Shown here piece after piece: positions 43,936 through 52,718 of a DNA stretch of 64,000 nucleotides. This DNA comes from Agathobacter rectalis ATCC 33656 (GTDB taxonomy: Bacteria; Bacillota; Clostridia; Lachnospirales; Lachnospiraceae): contig NC_012781.1 in NCBI RefSeq assembly GCF_000020605.1, forward strand, positions 1,240,001 through 1,304,000, read 5' to 3'. Position 1 is the stretch's first letter. Every line of letters starts with the position of its first letter. Made by a program: the position numbers and the translations under genes. The notes under the pieces were generated by a model. The model made no database searches. It was not told where the DNA came from and saw only the letters and a list, made by a program, of their open reading frames with translations.

Positions 43936-44481
43936 TTGTTCAATAATGTGTTCGGATATGCAAAATTAGAACTTGGAGAAGTATGTAGTTCGATTTCTTC
44001 AGGTAAATCAAAGGAAAGGTCAAAAACAGGACCATATCCTGTGTATGGTTCAACTGGAATTATCGCAAGAACCAATAGAGCTTCATATGACAAAACAAAT
44101 ATATTAATAGCTCGTGTTGGTGCTAACGCAGGTTATGTGCACCTTGCAAGTGGGAGTTATGATGTTTCAGATAACACCTTGATTGCGGATATCAAACCGG
44201 AAAATAATTTAAAATATATATTTTATATATTGCAAAATATAGCATTGAACAGATTTGCTAAAGGTGGTGGCCAGCCCTTAATAACAGCAGGAAAAATAAA
44301 GCAAATTGAAATTAAAATTCCAGATCAAATCACACAAGATAAAGTTGTAAAAATTCTTGATGAATTTGAAATGATTTGTACAGATCTTAATGCTGGAATT
44401 CCTGCTGAGATTAATGTAAGGAATAAACAGTATGAATTTTATAGAGACAAATTAATGACATTTAAGGAGAAATTAAAGTGA
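43936..44481 (+). CDS. Orphan target-recognition domain (half HsdS)
   Basis: A 181-residue open frame starting 2 nt after hsdS. It contains one complete TRD (LELGEVCSSISSGKSK, GYVHLASGSYDVSDNT, GGGQPLITAGKIKQIEIKIP) plus the conserved helix PAEINVRNKQYEFYRDKLM. No ATG start exists at its N terminus: only TTG 43936 or GTG 43948, without a good ribosome site. It may be expressed by reinitiation from hsdS, assembling as a half subunit, or it may be a silent cassette for recombination into hsdS through the shared helix codons. No recombinase gene is nearby. Confidence 0.75.
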   Translation: MFNNVFGYAKLELGEVCSSISSGKSKERSKTGPYPVYGSTGIIARTNRASYDKTNILIARVGANAGYVHLASGSYDVSDNTLIADIKPENNLKYIFYILQNIALNRFAKGGGQPLITAGKIKQIEIKIPDQITQDKVVKILDEFEMICTDLNAGIPAEINVRNKQYEFYRDKLMTFKEKLK

Positions 44482-44905
44482 AAACCATAGCATTACGCTT
44501 TGGAGAACATTTTGCACCAGAATGCGGTACTATAGAAGCCCATAGAGCTGTTATAGAACAATATGGGTATGTCTGGTATGGAAAATTAGATGCACCAGTT
44601 TCTTCCGAAGTTATAAGTGAAATTTGTGATAATGAAAACCCTAAGATTCTTTTAATCAATAGTGGCAAGGCTGATAGATATTGGGCGCATGTAGTCGAAA
44701 TATCTAAAGATGCACCGGGTGAAAATATATTCCAGAATATTATCGTGGTAAAGCTTCTAACTTTAAAACCTGGTTTAAGATAACTGATTTTGAAGAAGTA
44801 TCTAAAGATGTTATGTCAAAATGCCGGGTGATGTCATCGGGAGCTGTGTTAGGTGAGGTATCTAGGCATAGCATGAGCCCATATTTTATTATCGAAGTTG
44901 AATAA
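44478..44905 (+). pseudogene. PUA/EVE-like RM-associated gene with a -1 frameshift
   Basis: The intact first part encodes KTIALRFGEHFAPECGTIEAH and KILLINSGKADRYWAHVVEI, then drifts out of frame near 44735. In the -1 frame the protein continues IPEYYRGKASNFKTWFKI through MSPYFIIEVE to TAA 44905, giving about 141 residues. The join needs one extra base in ATATATT. The fold pattern (short strands, a GKADRYWA segment, a C-terminal strand) suggests a PUA/EVE-like reader domain, but I cannot name the family. Genes of this sort sit between hsdS and hsdR in other type I loci. It overlaps the TRD gene by 4 nt. Confidence 0.65.
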
Positions 44906-44922
44906 AGGAGAGGTGGTTACGG

Positions 44923-47900
44923 ATGCCATATTTTAATGTGGTGGCAGAGACAAATGAAAATACAGTTGTCACAGAATATGAGCCTTTGAAGCATCGTTCT
45001 GATCAATATCAGAGTGAAGCTGATTTGGAAAAAGAGTTTATACGGATGTTATGTGAACAGGGATATGAGTACTTACCTATTCATACAGAGGAAGATTTGA
45101 TTACAAATCTTCGTCAAAAATTAGAAGAATTGAATGCATATAAGTTTTCTGATACAGAGTGGGAGCGTTTTTTCAATGATTGTGTTGCAAATAAAAATGA
45201 AGGAATCGTTGAAAAGACTGCAAAGATCCAGGAGAATTATGTCCAGGTATTAAAGCGTGACGATAACATGTCAAAGAATATTTCTTTGATCGATAAGAAG
45301 AATATTCATAACAATCGTTTGCAGGTTATCAATCAATATGTAATCGGAAAGGCTGATGGAGCAAAATACGATAATCGATATGATGTTACGATTCTTGTCA
45401 ATGGATTACCTTTGGTTCATGTTGAATTAAAAAGACGTGGAGTAGCAATAAAAGAAGCTTTCAATCAGATTAATAGATATCAGAGAGATTCCTTCTGGGC
45501 TGGAAGTGGTCTGTTTGAGTATGTTCAAATATTTGTTATCTCAAATGGTACAAATACAAAGTATTACTCTAACAGTACTAGATTTAACGCAATTAAAGAC
45601 GCAAATGCTACGAATACGAAGAAAGGAAAGACCAGTAACAGTTTTGAATTTACATCATATTGGTCGGATGCAAGCAATAGGATTATTGTGGATTTAGTGG
45701 ATTTCACAAAGACGTTTTTTGCTAAGCATTCTATTCTAAACATCCTTACAAAATATTGCATTTTCACATCTGAGAATATGCTGATGGTTATGAGACCATA
45801 CCAGATCACTGCGACTGAGAGAATTATCAACCGGATTGAAATTGCGCACAATTATAAAAAATATGGAGATATTGCAGCCGGTGGATATATTTGGCATACC
45901 ACAGGATCTGGAAAGACTCTTACATCGTTTAAAACTGCAAGATTAGCATCAGATCTTCCTTATATTGATAAGGTCCTTTTCGTTGTTGACCGTAAGGACT
46001 TGGATTATCAAACAATGAAGGAATATGATCGCTTTGAAAAAGGTGCTGCCAATAGTAACTCATCTACAAAAATTTTGGAGAAGCAGTTAAGAGATTCCAA
46101 GTCAAAGATTATAATTACGACAATTCAAAAGATGTCATCCTTTATTAAAAAGTTTAAGGAACATCCGGTGTATAACAAACAAGTTGTAATCATTTTTGAC
46201 GAGTGCCATAGAAGCCAATTTGGTGACATGCATGCAGCCATTGTTAATAGCTTCAAAAAATACTATATGTTTGGTTTTACTGGAACACCAATATTCCCAT
46301 CAAATACTGGATCAATCTGTAATCCAAAGTTTACAACAACGGAGCAGACCTTCGGAGATAAGTTACATACATATACAATTGTCAATGCTATTAATGACAA
46401 GAATGTACTTCCATTCAAGGTTGAATATCATAAGACGATGGAAATGGAACCAGATATCGATGATGAGCAAGTTCTTGATATAGACCGTAAAAAAGCATTC
46501 GAGGACCCTAAGAGAATACACTTAGTTGCTCAGTATATCTTGGATCATTTTGATCAGAAGACATATCGAGGAGATAAAACATATATTTTCAATTCGCTGA
46601 CTAATATTGAGGAAGTTGCATCTGCAGATAGAGGAAAAGTTGAGGAAATAAAACAGAAACAGAGACTGAGCGGATTTAATTCTATTTTTGCAGTATCATC
46701 TGTTCCGATGGCTAAGGCGTATTATGATGAGTTCCGAAATATTATAAAGAACGATCCTACTAAGAATTTGAAGATTGCTGTAATTTATAGCTATGGCGCA
46801 AATGAAGAAGAAGTAGATGGAATCCTCGATGAAGAAAATCCTGAAGATACATCTGCATTGGATCAGAATTCAAGAGATTTCTTGGAGGCAGCAATCCAAG
46901 ATTATAATTTGATGTTCCATACGAATTACAGTACAGACAGTGATAAGTTCCAGAATTACTATAAAGATGTCTCTTTAAGAATGAAGAATAAAGAGCTGGA
47001 TATGCTCATTGTTGTAAATATGTTCTTAACAGGATTTGATGCGACTACTCTTAATACCTTATGGGTGGATAAAAACTTAAAAATGCATGGATTGATTCAG
47101 GCATTTAGTAGAACAAATCGTATTCTGAATAGTATAAAAACATTTGGAAATATTGTTTGCTTTAGAAATTTGCAGAAGCGAGTAGATGCGGCTATTTCTC
47201 AATTTGGTGATGAGAATGCTGGTGGTATAGTCTTGATGCAAAGCTTCAAAGACTACTACTACGGCTATGAATCTGTAGATGGAAAACCAATGCCAGGTTA
47301 TATTGACATGATAGAGGATCTAACTAATAAGTTCCCGGTTATGGACTCGCAGATAATGGGAGAGGAAAAACAAAAAGAGTTTATCTCGCTCTTTGGAGCT
47401 ATTCTTAGAATGAGAAATCTTCTCGTTGCATTTGATGAATTCAAGGATAAGGAACTTATTAGTGAGCGAGATCTTCAGGATTATCTTGGAAAGTATCAGG
47501 ATTTACGCGATGAATGGAAGCGTAAGCGTGAAAACGGTGAGAGTACAGATATCGTTGATGATATTGTATTTGAAGTGGAACTTATTAAGCAGATTGAAAT
47601 CAATATTGATTATATCATGATGCTTGTTAACAAGTATCATGATACGCATTGTGAAGATAAGGAAATCTTGATAACAATTCGTAAAGCAGTTGATTCAAGC
47701 CCAGAACTCAGAAGCAAAAAAGCGCTTATCGAAAACTTTATTAATGGTGTTAACGAAATCGATGATGTTATGAATGAGTGGCACGATTATGTGGTTGAGA
47801 TGCGAGAGCATGATTTGCAAATTATTATAGAAGAAGAGCGCCTTAAACCTGTTGAAACAAGAAAATTCCTAGAAAATGCCTTCCAGGAAGGAGAGGTAAA

Positions 47901-48069
47901 AACTGTAGGTACGGATATTGATAAAATCCTCCCTCCAGTAAGCCGTTTTGGTGGCGGAAACAGAGCTGTTAAGAAAAAGACAGTTATCGATCGCTTAATG
48001 GCATACTTTGAGAAGTTTTATGGTATTGGTGGAAATGGCGGTTTCATTGATAAAACTGAAGAGGAGTAG
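44923..48069 (+). CDS. hsdR: Type I restriction endonuclease subunit HsdR
   Basis: A 1048-residue motor nuclease with an AAAGGAGAGG site. The N-terminal PD-(D/E)xK nuclease holds Asp and Glu-x-Lys in DVTILVNGLPLVHVELKRR (about 153-171). The SF2 translocase follows: Walker A TTGSGKT (326-332), DECHRSQFG (426-434), FTGTPIF, then QAFSRTNR (motif VI). A C-terminal helical region binds the HsdM-HsdS core. It translocates and cuts unmodified foreign DNA at a distance. All motifs are intact, so the system could restrict. Confidence 0.96.
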   Translation: MPYFNVVAETNENTVVTEYEPLKHRSDQYQSEADLEKEFIRMLCEQGYEYLPIHTEEDLITNLRQKLEELNAYKFSDTEWERFFNDCVANKNEGIVEKTAKIQENYVQVLKRDDNMSKNISLIDKKNIHNNRLQVINQYVIGKADGAKYDNRYDVTILVNGLPLVHVELKRRGVAIKEAFNQINRYQRDSFWAGSGLFEYVQIFVISNGTNTKYYSNSTRFNAIKDANATNTKKGKTSNSFEFTSYWSDASNRIIVDLVDFTKTFFAKHSILNILTKYCIFTSENMLMVMRPYQITATERIINRIEIAHNYKKYGDIAAGGYIWHTTGSGKTLTSFKTARLASDLPYIDKVLFVVDRKDLDYQTMKEYDRFEKGAANSNSSTKILEKQLRDSKSKIIITTIQKMSSFIKKFKEHPVYNKQVVIIFDECHRSQFGDMHAAIVNSFKKYYMFGFTGTPIFPSNTGSICNPKFTTTEQTFGDKLHTYTIVNAINDKNVLPFKVEYHKTMEMEPDIDDEQVLDIDRKKAFEDPKRIHLVAQYILDHFDQKTYRGDKTYIFNSLTNIEEVASADRGKVEEIKQKQRLSGFNSIFAVSSVPMAKAYYDEFRNIIKNDPTKNLKIAVIYSYGANEEEVDGILDEENPEDTSALDQNSRDFLEAAIQDYNLMFHTNYSTDSDKFQNYYKDVSLRMKNKELDMLIVVNMFLTGFDATTLNTLWVDKNLKMHGLIQAFSRTNRILNSIKTFGNIVCFRNLQKRVDAAISQFGDENAGGIVLMQSFKDYYYGYESVDGKPMPGYIDMIEDLTNKFPVMDSQIMGEEKQKEFISLFGAILRMRNLLVAFDEFKDKELISERDLQDYLGKYQDLRDEWKRKRENGESTDIVDDIVFEVELIKQIEINIDYIMMLVNKYHDTHCEDKEILITIRKAVDSSPELRSKKALIENFINGVNEIDDVMNEWHDYVVEMREHDLQIIIEEERLKPVETRKFLENAFQEGEVKTVGTDIDKILPPVSRFGGGNRAVKKKTVIDRLMAYFEKFYGIGGNGGFIDKTEEE

Positions 48070-48072
48070 CAT

Positions 48073-48948
48073 ATGGCAAGAGGAAAAAATATACAGCTCT
48101 ATCTGATGGACGGAGACGTCAATGGTCGAATAAAATGCACCCTTGCTAATTGGACAGGTTTGGCATTTAAAATTCCAAGAACTTCACTTGATATATGCAA
48201 AGATAGGTCGGAACTTAAGCAGACAGGGGTATATTTCCTTTTTGGAAAAGATGAGAATGACAGAAATGTGGTCTATATCGGCCAGGCGGGTGTTCGGAAA
48301 AATGGAGAAGGAATTCTTAACAGATTATTTGAGCATAACCGTAATCCCAAGAAGGATTATTGGACAGAAGCAATTGCGCTTACAACGTCAAATGATTCCC
48401 TTGGACCAACAGAAATTAGCTATCTTGAGCATCAATTTTATCAGCTTGCTCTTAAGGCAAAGCGATATGATGTGAAAAATGATAATGATCCTACGCCTGG
48501 AAATATTTCTGAAGAAAAACAAAGCGAATTGGACGAGTTTATTGATTATGCAGAGGTAATTGTTGGTACACTAGGACATAAAGTTTTTGTTCCATTGATT
48601 GCTAATAATGACAATGGAGAAAATACTTCTTCGGAAAGCGAGACGTTTTACTGTACACGTGGAGGTATAAATTCAATAGGCGTAAGAACCAGCGACGGAT
48701 TTGTTGTGAAAAAGGGCAGTGTTATCTCTTCCAAAGTTACAAAAAGCTGCCCAGAATATGTACTAAAGAAAAGAGATCAATATAAAAAAATCCTTGATGA
48801 TAAAAATACTTTAATTGATGACATTCTGTTCAATACCCCATCAGGGGCAGCAAGCTTTGTATGTGGAAGCAGTGCAAATGGTAATGTAGAATGGAAAAAT
48901 TCTGCAGGGGTAACAATTAAGGAACTTGATGAACAACAAGAAGAATAA
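48073..48948 (+). CDS. GIY-YIG nuclease-DUF4357 fusion
   Basis: A 291-residue protein 3 nt after hsdR. Residues 45-140 are a GIY-YIG-type nuclease domain (TGVYFLFG, then VVYIGQAG, a conserved Arg in GILNRLFEH, and a Glu in YLEHQFYQLA). Residues 205-285 form a DUF4357 module like the 42340 protein (FNTPSGAASFVCGSSANGNVEWKN). The family is recurrently linked to type I RM loci. It may be a backup nuclease or DNA-damage factor; its target is unknown. The conserved DNA of the island ends with this gene. Confidence 0.85.
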   Translation: MARGKNIQLYLMDGDVNGRIKCTLANWTGLAFKIPRTSLDICKDRSELKQTGVYFLFGKDENDRNVVYIGQAGVRKNGEGILNRLFEHNRNPKKDYWTEAIALTTSNDSLGPTEISYLEHQFYQLALKAKRYDVKNDNDPTPGNISEEKQSELDEFIDYAEVIVGTLGHKVFVPLIANNDNGENTSSESETFYCTRGGINSIGVRTSDGFVVKKGSVISSKVTKSCPEYVLKKRDQYKKILDDKNTLIDDILFNTPSGAASFVCGSSANGNVEWKNSAGVTIKELDEQQEE

Positions 48949-48996
48949 TAATTAAGATGGCAGCACTGGTCTCTATGATCAGTACTGTCATTTTCG

Positions 48997-49156
48997 TTAG
49001 TCTTTTTTATAAAATTCTGTAACATAGCCATCAGCACGGAGCAGGATGTCTGGCATCCAGTCTGGTGTTCTCGCCATCTGCTGGCAGAGCACTTCTAGGG
49101 ATACTTTCTCGGAACATTCGATAATCAGTTCATCGTGGACATGGCCGCAGATAAAG
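48997..49156 (-). pseudogene. C-terminal scrap of a phage-type family A DNA polymerase
   Basis: The minus strand reads ICGHVHDELIIECSEK, then MARTPDWMPDILLRADGYV and ends EFYKKD with a TAA at 48997-48999. The motif VHDELI is polymerase motif C of family A (the catalytic Asp), and the PDW...L.ADGY...FYKKD tail is typical of polymerases on Firmicute phages and integrative elements. The rest of the gene is gone: at about 49156 the sequence joins a permease fragment on the other strand. It marks a deletion junction of a former mobile element. Confidence 0.75.
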
Positions 49157-49157
49157 C

Positions 49158-50170
49158 AGCTTGACTATTCTGCTGAGTATGATGAAAGATATCCGGAGAA
49201 TAATCTGGATACGATTCTGACGGATGATCCATTGAATGATTTGCTGATTGAAGAAATCAAAAGCGTTCCGGGAGTAACAGATGTCATGACGAGAGAGATT
49301 GTCTCTGTAAATCTGAATGGAACAAGATTTCCGGCTGATATTGTGAGTAAAAAGGATTTTGATTTTATGCGCCAGGACGGGGATATTGGCTCTATGGACT
49401 ATGATCAGGCGGTAAAGAATGGTGATATTTTCTTTGGCTGGTCAACGTGGATGGAACAAGATGGATATGCTCCGGGTGAATCCATTGCATTTGACTTTGA
49501 GAATGGAAGTGGAACCTATACCTATCAGGGAAAGATTGCAGGATCTTTTGTAAGTGCGGACACTTGTCTTGTCATTCCGGAAGGTGTATATCGTTCCATG
49601 AATCCGAGAGGAACAGCCTATGGCTATCTGTGGGTGGACTGTGATAAAAAAGATGTGGCATCTGTAGAACAAAGTCTGAATACTTTGATTTCTAATACTT
49701 CGCATATAAAAATGGATACTTATCATGCGCAGTTACAAGCTGCCGAATTTGCAAGCAGCATGATGAAGCTTGGCTGTTATCTGTTTATGGCTATTGTAGG
49801 ACTCATCGGGTTTATGAATATGGCGAATACCATGATCATGAATATTACGACAAAAAAGCAGGAATATGGTATATTACAGGCTGTGGGTATGACAAATAAA
49901 CAATTAAATTTATGCCTGCAGTTACAGGGACTGATGTTTACGGTTGGTACCATATGCGTAGCTTTGATCATTGGTCTGCCGCTCGGCTATGCACTTTTTT
50001 CCTATGCAAAACATAATGGAATATTTGGAATGAATATCTATCATGTTCCAATCGTACCAATTTTTATTATGATTTTTTTGGTCGGTCTGTTGCAGATTGT
50101 ACTTTCCTGCGTTTTAAGCAGTAATCTGAAAAAGGAAACGCTGGTTGAAAGAATAAGGTATCAGGGATAG
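49158..50170 (+). pseudogene. 5'-truncated FtsX-family ABC permease
   Basis: About 337 codons of a permease C-terminal half: extracytoplasmic domain (DPLNDLLIEEIKSVPGVTDV, GSMDYDQAVKNGDIFFG), then three to four helices with ILQAVGMTNKQLNLCLQLQG and the usual LVERIRYQG end. It has no N-terminal helix, start site or ATPase partner. The open frame runs upstream to 49046 only by fusing with antisense polymerase sequence. It is unlike the intact permease at 1157 and is a remnant of another transporter. Confidence 0.82.
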
Positions 50171-50246
50171 CCGCCACCAAGTCTTTTCAAGCGGTCATAA
50201 TCTAATGCAAATCCCTTTTTCAGATATTCCTTTATTCTGTCGGAGA
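50171..50246 (-). pseudogene. Scrap of a RhuM-family virulence-like gene
   Basis: The minus strand encodes DRIKEYLKKGFALDYDRLKRLGG over about 25 codons. This matches the characteristic internal segment of RhuM-type proteins found on mobile islands. Both ends are cut. It abuts the permease remnant stop codon, extending the run of decayed fragments. Confidence 0.6.
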
Positions 50247-50329
50247 TTAATTATAAAACATTACTTTACAAGAAGAATAAAAGAGTATATAATTCTTTTG
50301 TAAAATATTTAATAAAAGAGGATAAGAAA

Positions 50330-51433
50330 ACGGAAAATAAAGATAAAAGAAATATAACAAGAAAAAAGATAATTAATTATGTGCTGAACAATCATGTTAC
50401 ATCCAAGGCAGAAATCGCAAAAGAGTTAAACCTGAGTATGCCGACTGTATTAGCAAATGTGAATGACTTGTTAGAAAAAGGGGTGTTGGAAGAAACTGGG
50501 GAATATGCTTCAACCGGTGGAAGGAAGGCAAAAAGTATAGGGATTAATAAGTCATACTGTCATGCAATGGGAATTTTGATTACAGCGAATCATATAGAAA
50601 TGGTATTAGTAAATCTTGGAGATGAGATTATAAAAAAAGATCGCATCCGCTTAAAATTTACGGCAGAATTATCCTATTGTACAGAGGTGGCACAAAAGGT
50701 CAAAACTTTTCTTGAAGGCGAATTAGCGAAGGATACGCTGCTTGGGATTGGAGTGGCGATTCCGGGAATTATTGATCAGAAAGAACGGATCGTTTTAAAA
50801 TCCCATGCTTTAGGTATAGAGAATTATAGTCTGCGCTTTTTAGAACAGGCGCTGGAAATTCCGGTATATTTTGAAAACGATGCTAATGCTGCAATGCTTG
50901 CAGAAAAAAAACAAAAGTATCCAAATGCGATATATCTGTCTTTGAACCACACCTTAGGAGGTGCATTCTGTATAGATGGAAAGCTGTTTCGAGGGCAAAA
51001 CCAGAAAGCAGGGGAGTTCGGTCACATGATACTCGTTCCCGGTGGAAGAAAGTGTTATTGTGGCAAATCAGGATGTGCAGATGCATATTGTGCTGCAAGT
51101 GTACTGACACAAGATAACAGGCAGTCACTGGATGCATTTATGGAAAAAATTGAAAGTGGTGATGAAAAAACTTTGCAGACATGGAATGAGTATCTGGATC
51201 ATCTTGCTGTTTTGATATCAAATCTGCGGATGGCATATGATATGGATATCATACTAGGAGGTGACGTGGGAGGTGTATTGTCAGATTATATGATACCACT
51301 GGGAGAAAAAGTGATGGCATATAATGGCTTTGAGCATGATGTTTCATACTTAAAAAATTGTTCGTATAAGAAAGAAGCGTCAGCTGTTGGAGCAGCGAAA
51401 TACTTTTTTACAAAACATATGGGTGAATTGTAA
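50330..51433 (+). CDS. ROK-family transcriptional repressor
   Basis: A protein of about 367 residues. The N-terminal winged helix (ITRKKIINYVLNNHVTSKAEIAKELNLSMPTV) is followed by a ROK sugar-binding domain with a GIGVAIPGII phosphate loop, ENDANAA, and the zinc motif GHMILVPGG...CYCGKSGC. Coding clearly extends upstream of GTG 50381, because the first helix starts before it. The spacing from AAAAGAGG (50314-50321) points to base 50330, where the codon is ACG. The ATG may have mutated to ACG, or GTG 50381 is used with loss of the first helix. It probably represses the polyol operon downstream. Confidence 0.78.
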   Translation, partial: TENKDKRNITRKKIINYVLNNHVTSKAEIAKELNLSMPTVLANVNDLLEKGVLEETGEYASTGGRKAKSIGINKSYCHAMGILITANHIEMVLVNLGDEIIKKDRIRLKFTAELSYCTEVAQKVKTFLEGELAKDTLLGIGVAIPGIIDQKERIVLKSHALGIENYSLRFLEQALEIPVYFENDANAAMLAEKKQKYPNAIYLSLNHTLGGAFCIDGKLFRGQNQKAGEFGHMILVPGGRKCYCGKSGCADAYCAASVLTQDNRQSLDAFMEKIESGDEKTLQTWNEYLDHLAVLISNLRMAYDMDIILGGDVGGVLSDYMIPLGEKVMAYNGFEHDVSYLKNCSYKKEASAVGAAKYFFTKHMGEL

Positions 51434-51465
51434 ATTTTTTGATCCTCATATCATATTATAGTAAA

Positions 51466-51511
51466 AAACGGAAAGAAAACAGTAACTACGGTTTCCTTTC
51501 CGTTTTTTTTG
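51466..51511 (+). terminator. Rho-independent terminator after the ROK gene
   Basis: A 15-bp stem with one mismatch: AAACGGAAAGAAAAC (51466-51480) with GTTTCCTTTCCGTTT (51491-51505), followed by more T residues. It isolates the regulator from the operon promoter. Confidence 0.88.
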
Positions 51512-51584
51512 CGTGTTAATTGTGAAAAATACACAAAAAATAGATTTTGAAATTATGAAATATATAGAAATATGAAAAAACATA

Positions 51585-51622
51585 TTGACAAATTGTGTTT
51601 ACAAGGTAATAATGTAATTACT
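51585..51622 (+). promoter_or_regulatory. Promoter and possible ROK operator for the polyol operon
   Basis: TTGACA (51585-51590), 17 nt, AATAAT (51608-51613). The inverted pair GTAAT/ATTAC (51606-51621) overlaps the -10 box, a position suited to repression by the adjacent ROK protein. A 60-nt leader and a strong AAAAGGAGGAAAC site follow. Confidence 0.65.
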
Positions 51623-51680
51623 TTAATAAAACAATTTATAAAACATAAAATAAAACAGCATAAAAAAGGAGGAAACAATT

Positions 51681-52709
51681 ATGTTACAGCAGGTAATGAC
51701 AAATCCAGGAGAAATTATTTTCAGAGAGGTTCCGGTTCCGGAGGTAAAGGAAAACCAGGTTTTGGTAAAGATTATGAATATTGGTGTTTGTGGATCAGAT
51801 ATTCATGTTTATCATGGAAAACATCCGTTTACAAAATATCCGGTAACACAAGGACATGAGGTTTCAGGTGAGATTACAGAACTTGGAAAAAACGTCACAG
51901 AGTTTCATGTGGGACAAAAGGTGACGATAGAGCCTCAGGTATATTGTGGACATTGCTATCCATGTCGTCATGGAAAGTATAATCTCTGTGAGGAATTAAA
52001 AGTAATGGGATTTCAGACAACAGGAACAGCATCTGAGTATTTTGCAGTGGATGCATCTAAAGTAACACCTATTCCAAAAGAAATGTCCTATGAAGAAGGA
52101 GCTATGATCGAACCTCTTGCTGTGGCAGTTCATGGTGTAAAACAGATGGGCGATGTGGCTGGCATGAATATTGCAGTCCTTGGAGCAGGACCGATTGGAA
52201 ATCTCGTGGCACAAACAGCAATTGGAATGGGTGCAGCGAAAGTAATGATCACAGATATTAGTGATCTTAGACTGGCAAAGGCAAAAGAATGTGGAATTGA
52301 TGTGTGTGTGAATACCAAAAATAAAGACTTCGGTGAGGCAATGATCGAAGCATTTGGACCGGATAAGGCAGATGTGATCTACGACTGTGCCGGAAACAAT
52401 ATCACAATGGGACAGGCAATTAAATATGCAAGAAAAGGAAGCACGATTGTATTGGTGGCTGTTTTTGCAGGAATGGCAGAAGTAGATCTTGCAGTGGCAA
52501 ATGATCACGAACTTGACATTAAGAGCACGATGATGTACCGCCATGATGATTACATAGATGGAATCAGACTGGTAAATGAGGGAAAAGTTCATTTGAAACC
52601 GCTCATCTCAAAGACATTTGCTTTTAAAGATTATCTGAAGGCATACCAGTATATTGATGATAACCGCGAGACAACGATGAAAGTGATTATCAACGTCAGT
52701 GAAAAGTAA
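51681..52709 (+). CDS. Zinc-dependent medium-chain polyol dehydrogenase
   Basis: A 342-residue MDR-family dehydrogenase. Catalytic zinc ligands lie in IGVCGSDIH (Cys) and TQGHEVSGE (His-Glu). The structural zinc cysteines are in CGHCYPCRHGKYNLC. The NAD-binding Rossmann motif is VLGAGPIGNL. It belongs to the sorbitol/L-iditol/threonine dehydrogenase group. With a symporter and a PfkB kinase in the same operon, oxidation of a hexitol or similar polyol to a ketose is the likely job. The exact substrate is not decidable from sequence alone. Confidence 0.88.
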   Translation: MLQQVMTNPGEIIFREVPVPEVKENQVLVKIMNIGVCGSDIHVYHGKHPFTKYPVTQGHEVSGEITELGKNVTEFHVGQKVTIEPQVYCGHCYPCRHGKYNLCEELKVMGFQTTGTASEYFAVDASKVTPIPKEMSYEEGAMIEPLAVAVHGVKQMGDVAGMNIAVLGAGPIGNLVAQTAIGMGAAKVMITDISDLRLAKAKECGIDVCVNTKNKDFGEAMIEAFGPDKADVIYDCAGNNITMGQAIKYARKGSTIVLVAVFAGMAEVDLAVANDHELDIKSTMMYRHDDYIDGIRLVNEGKVHLKPLISKTFAFKDYLKAYQYIDDNRETTMKVIINVSEK

Positions 52710-52718
52710 GGAGTTCGT

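Noticed and set aside
37091..48948. A CRISPR array or Cas genes in the defence island
   Set aside because: No regularly spaced direct repeats and no Cas-like proteins were found; the repeats seen are hairpins and the hsdS TAEL units.
49046..49157. N-terminal extension of the permease remnant
   Set aside because: These bases are antisense to a clear DNA polymerase C terminus, so the open frame here is accidental.
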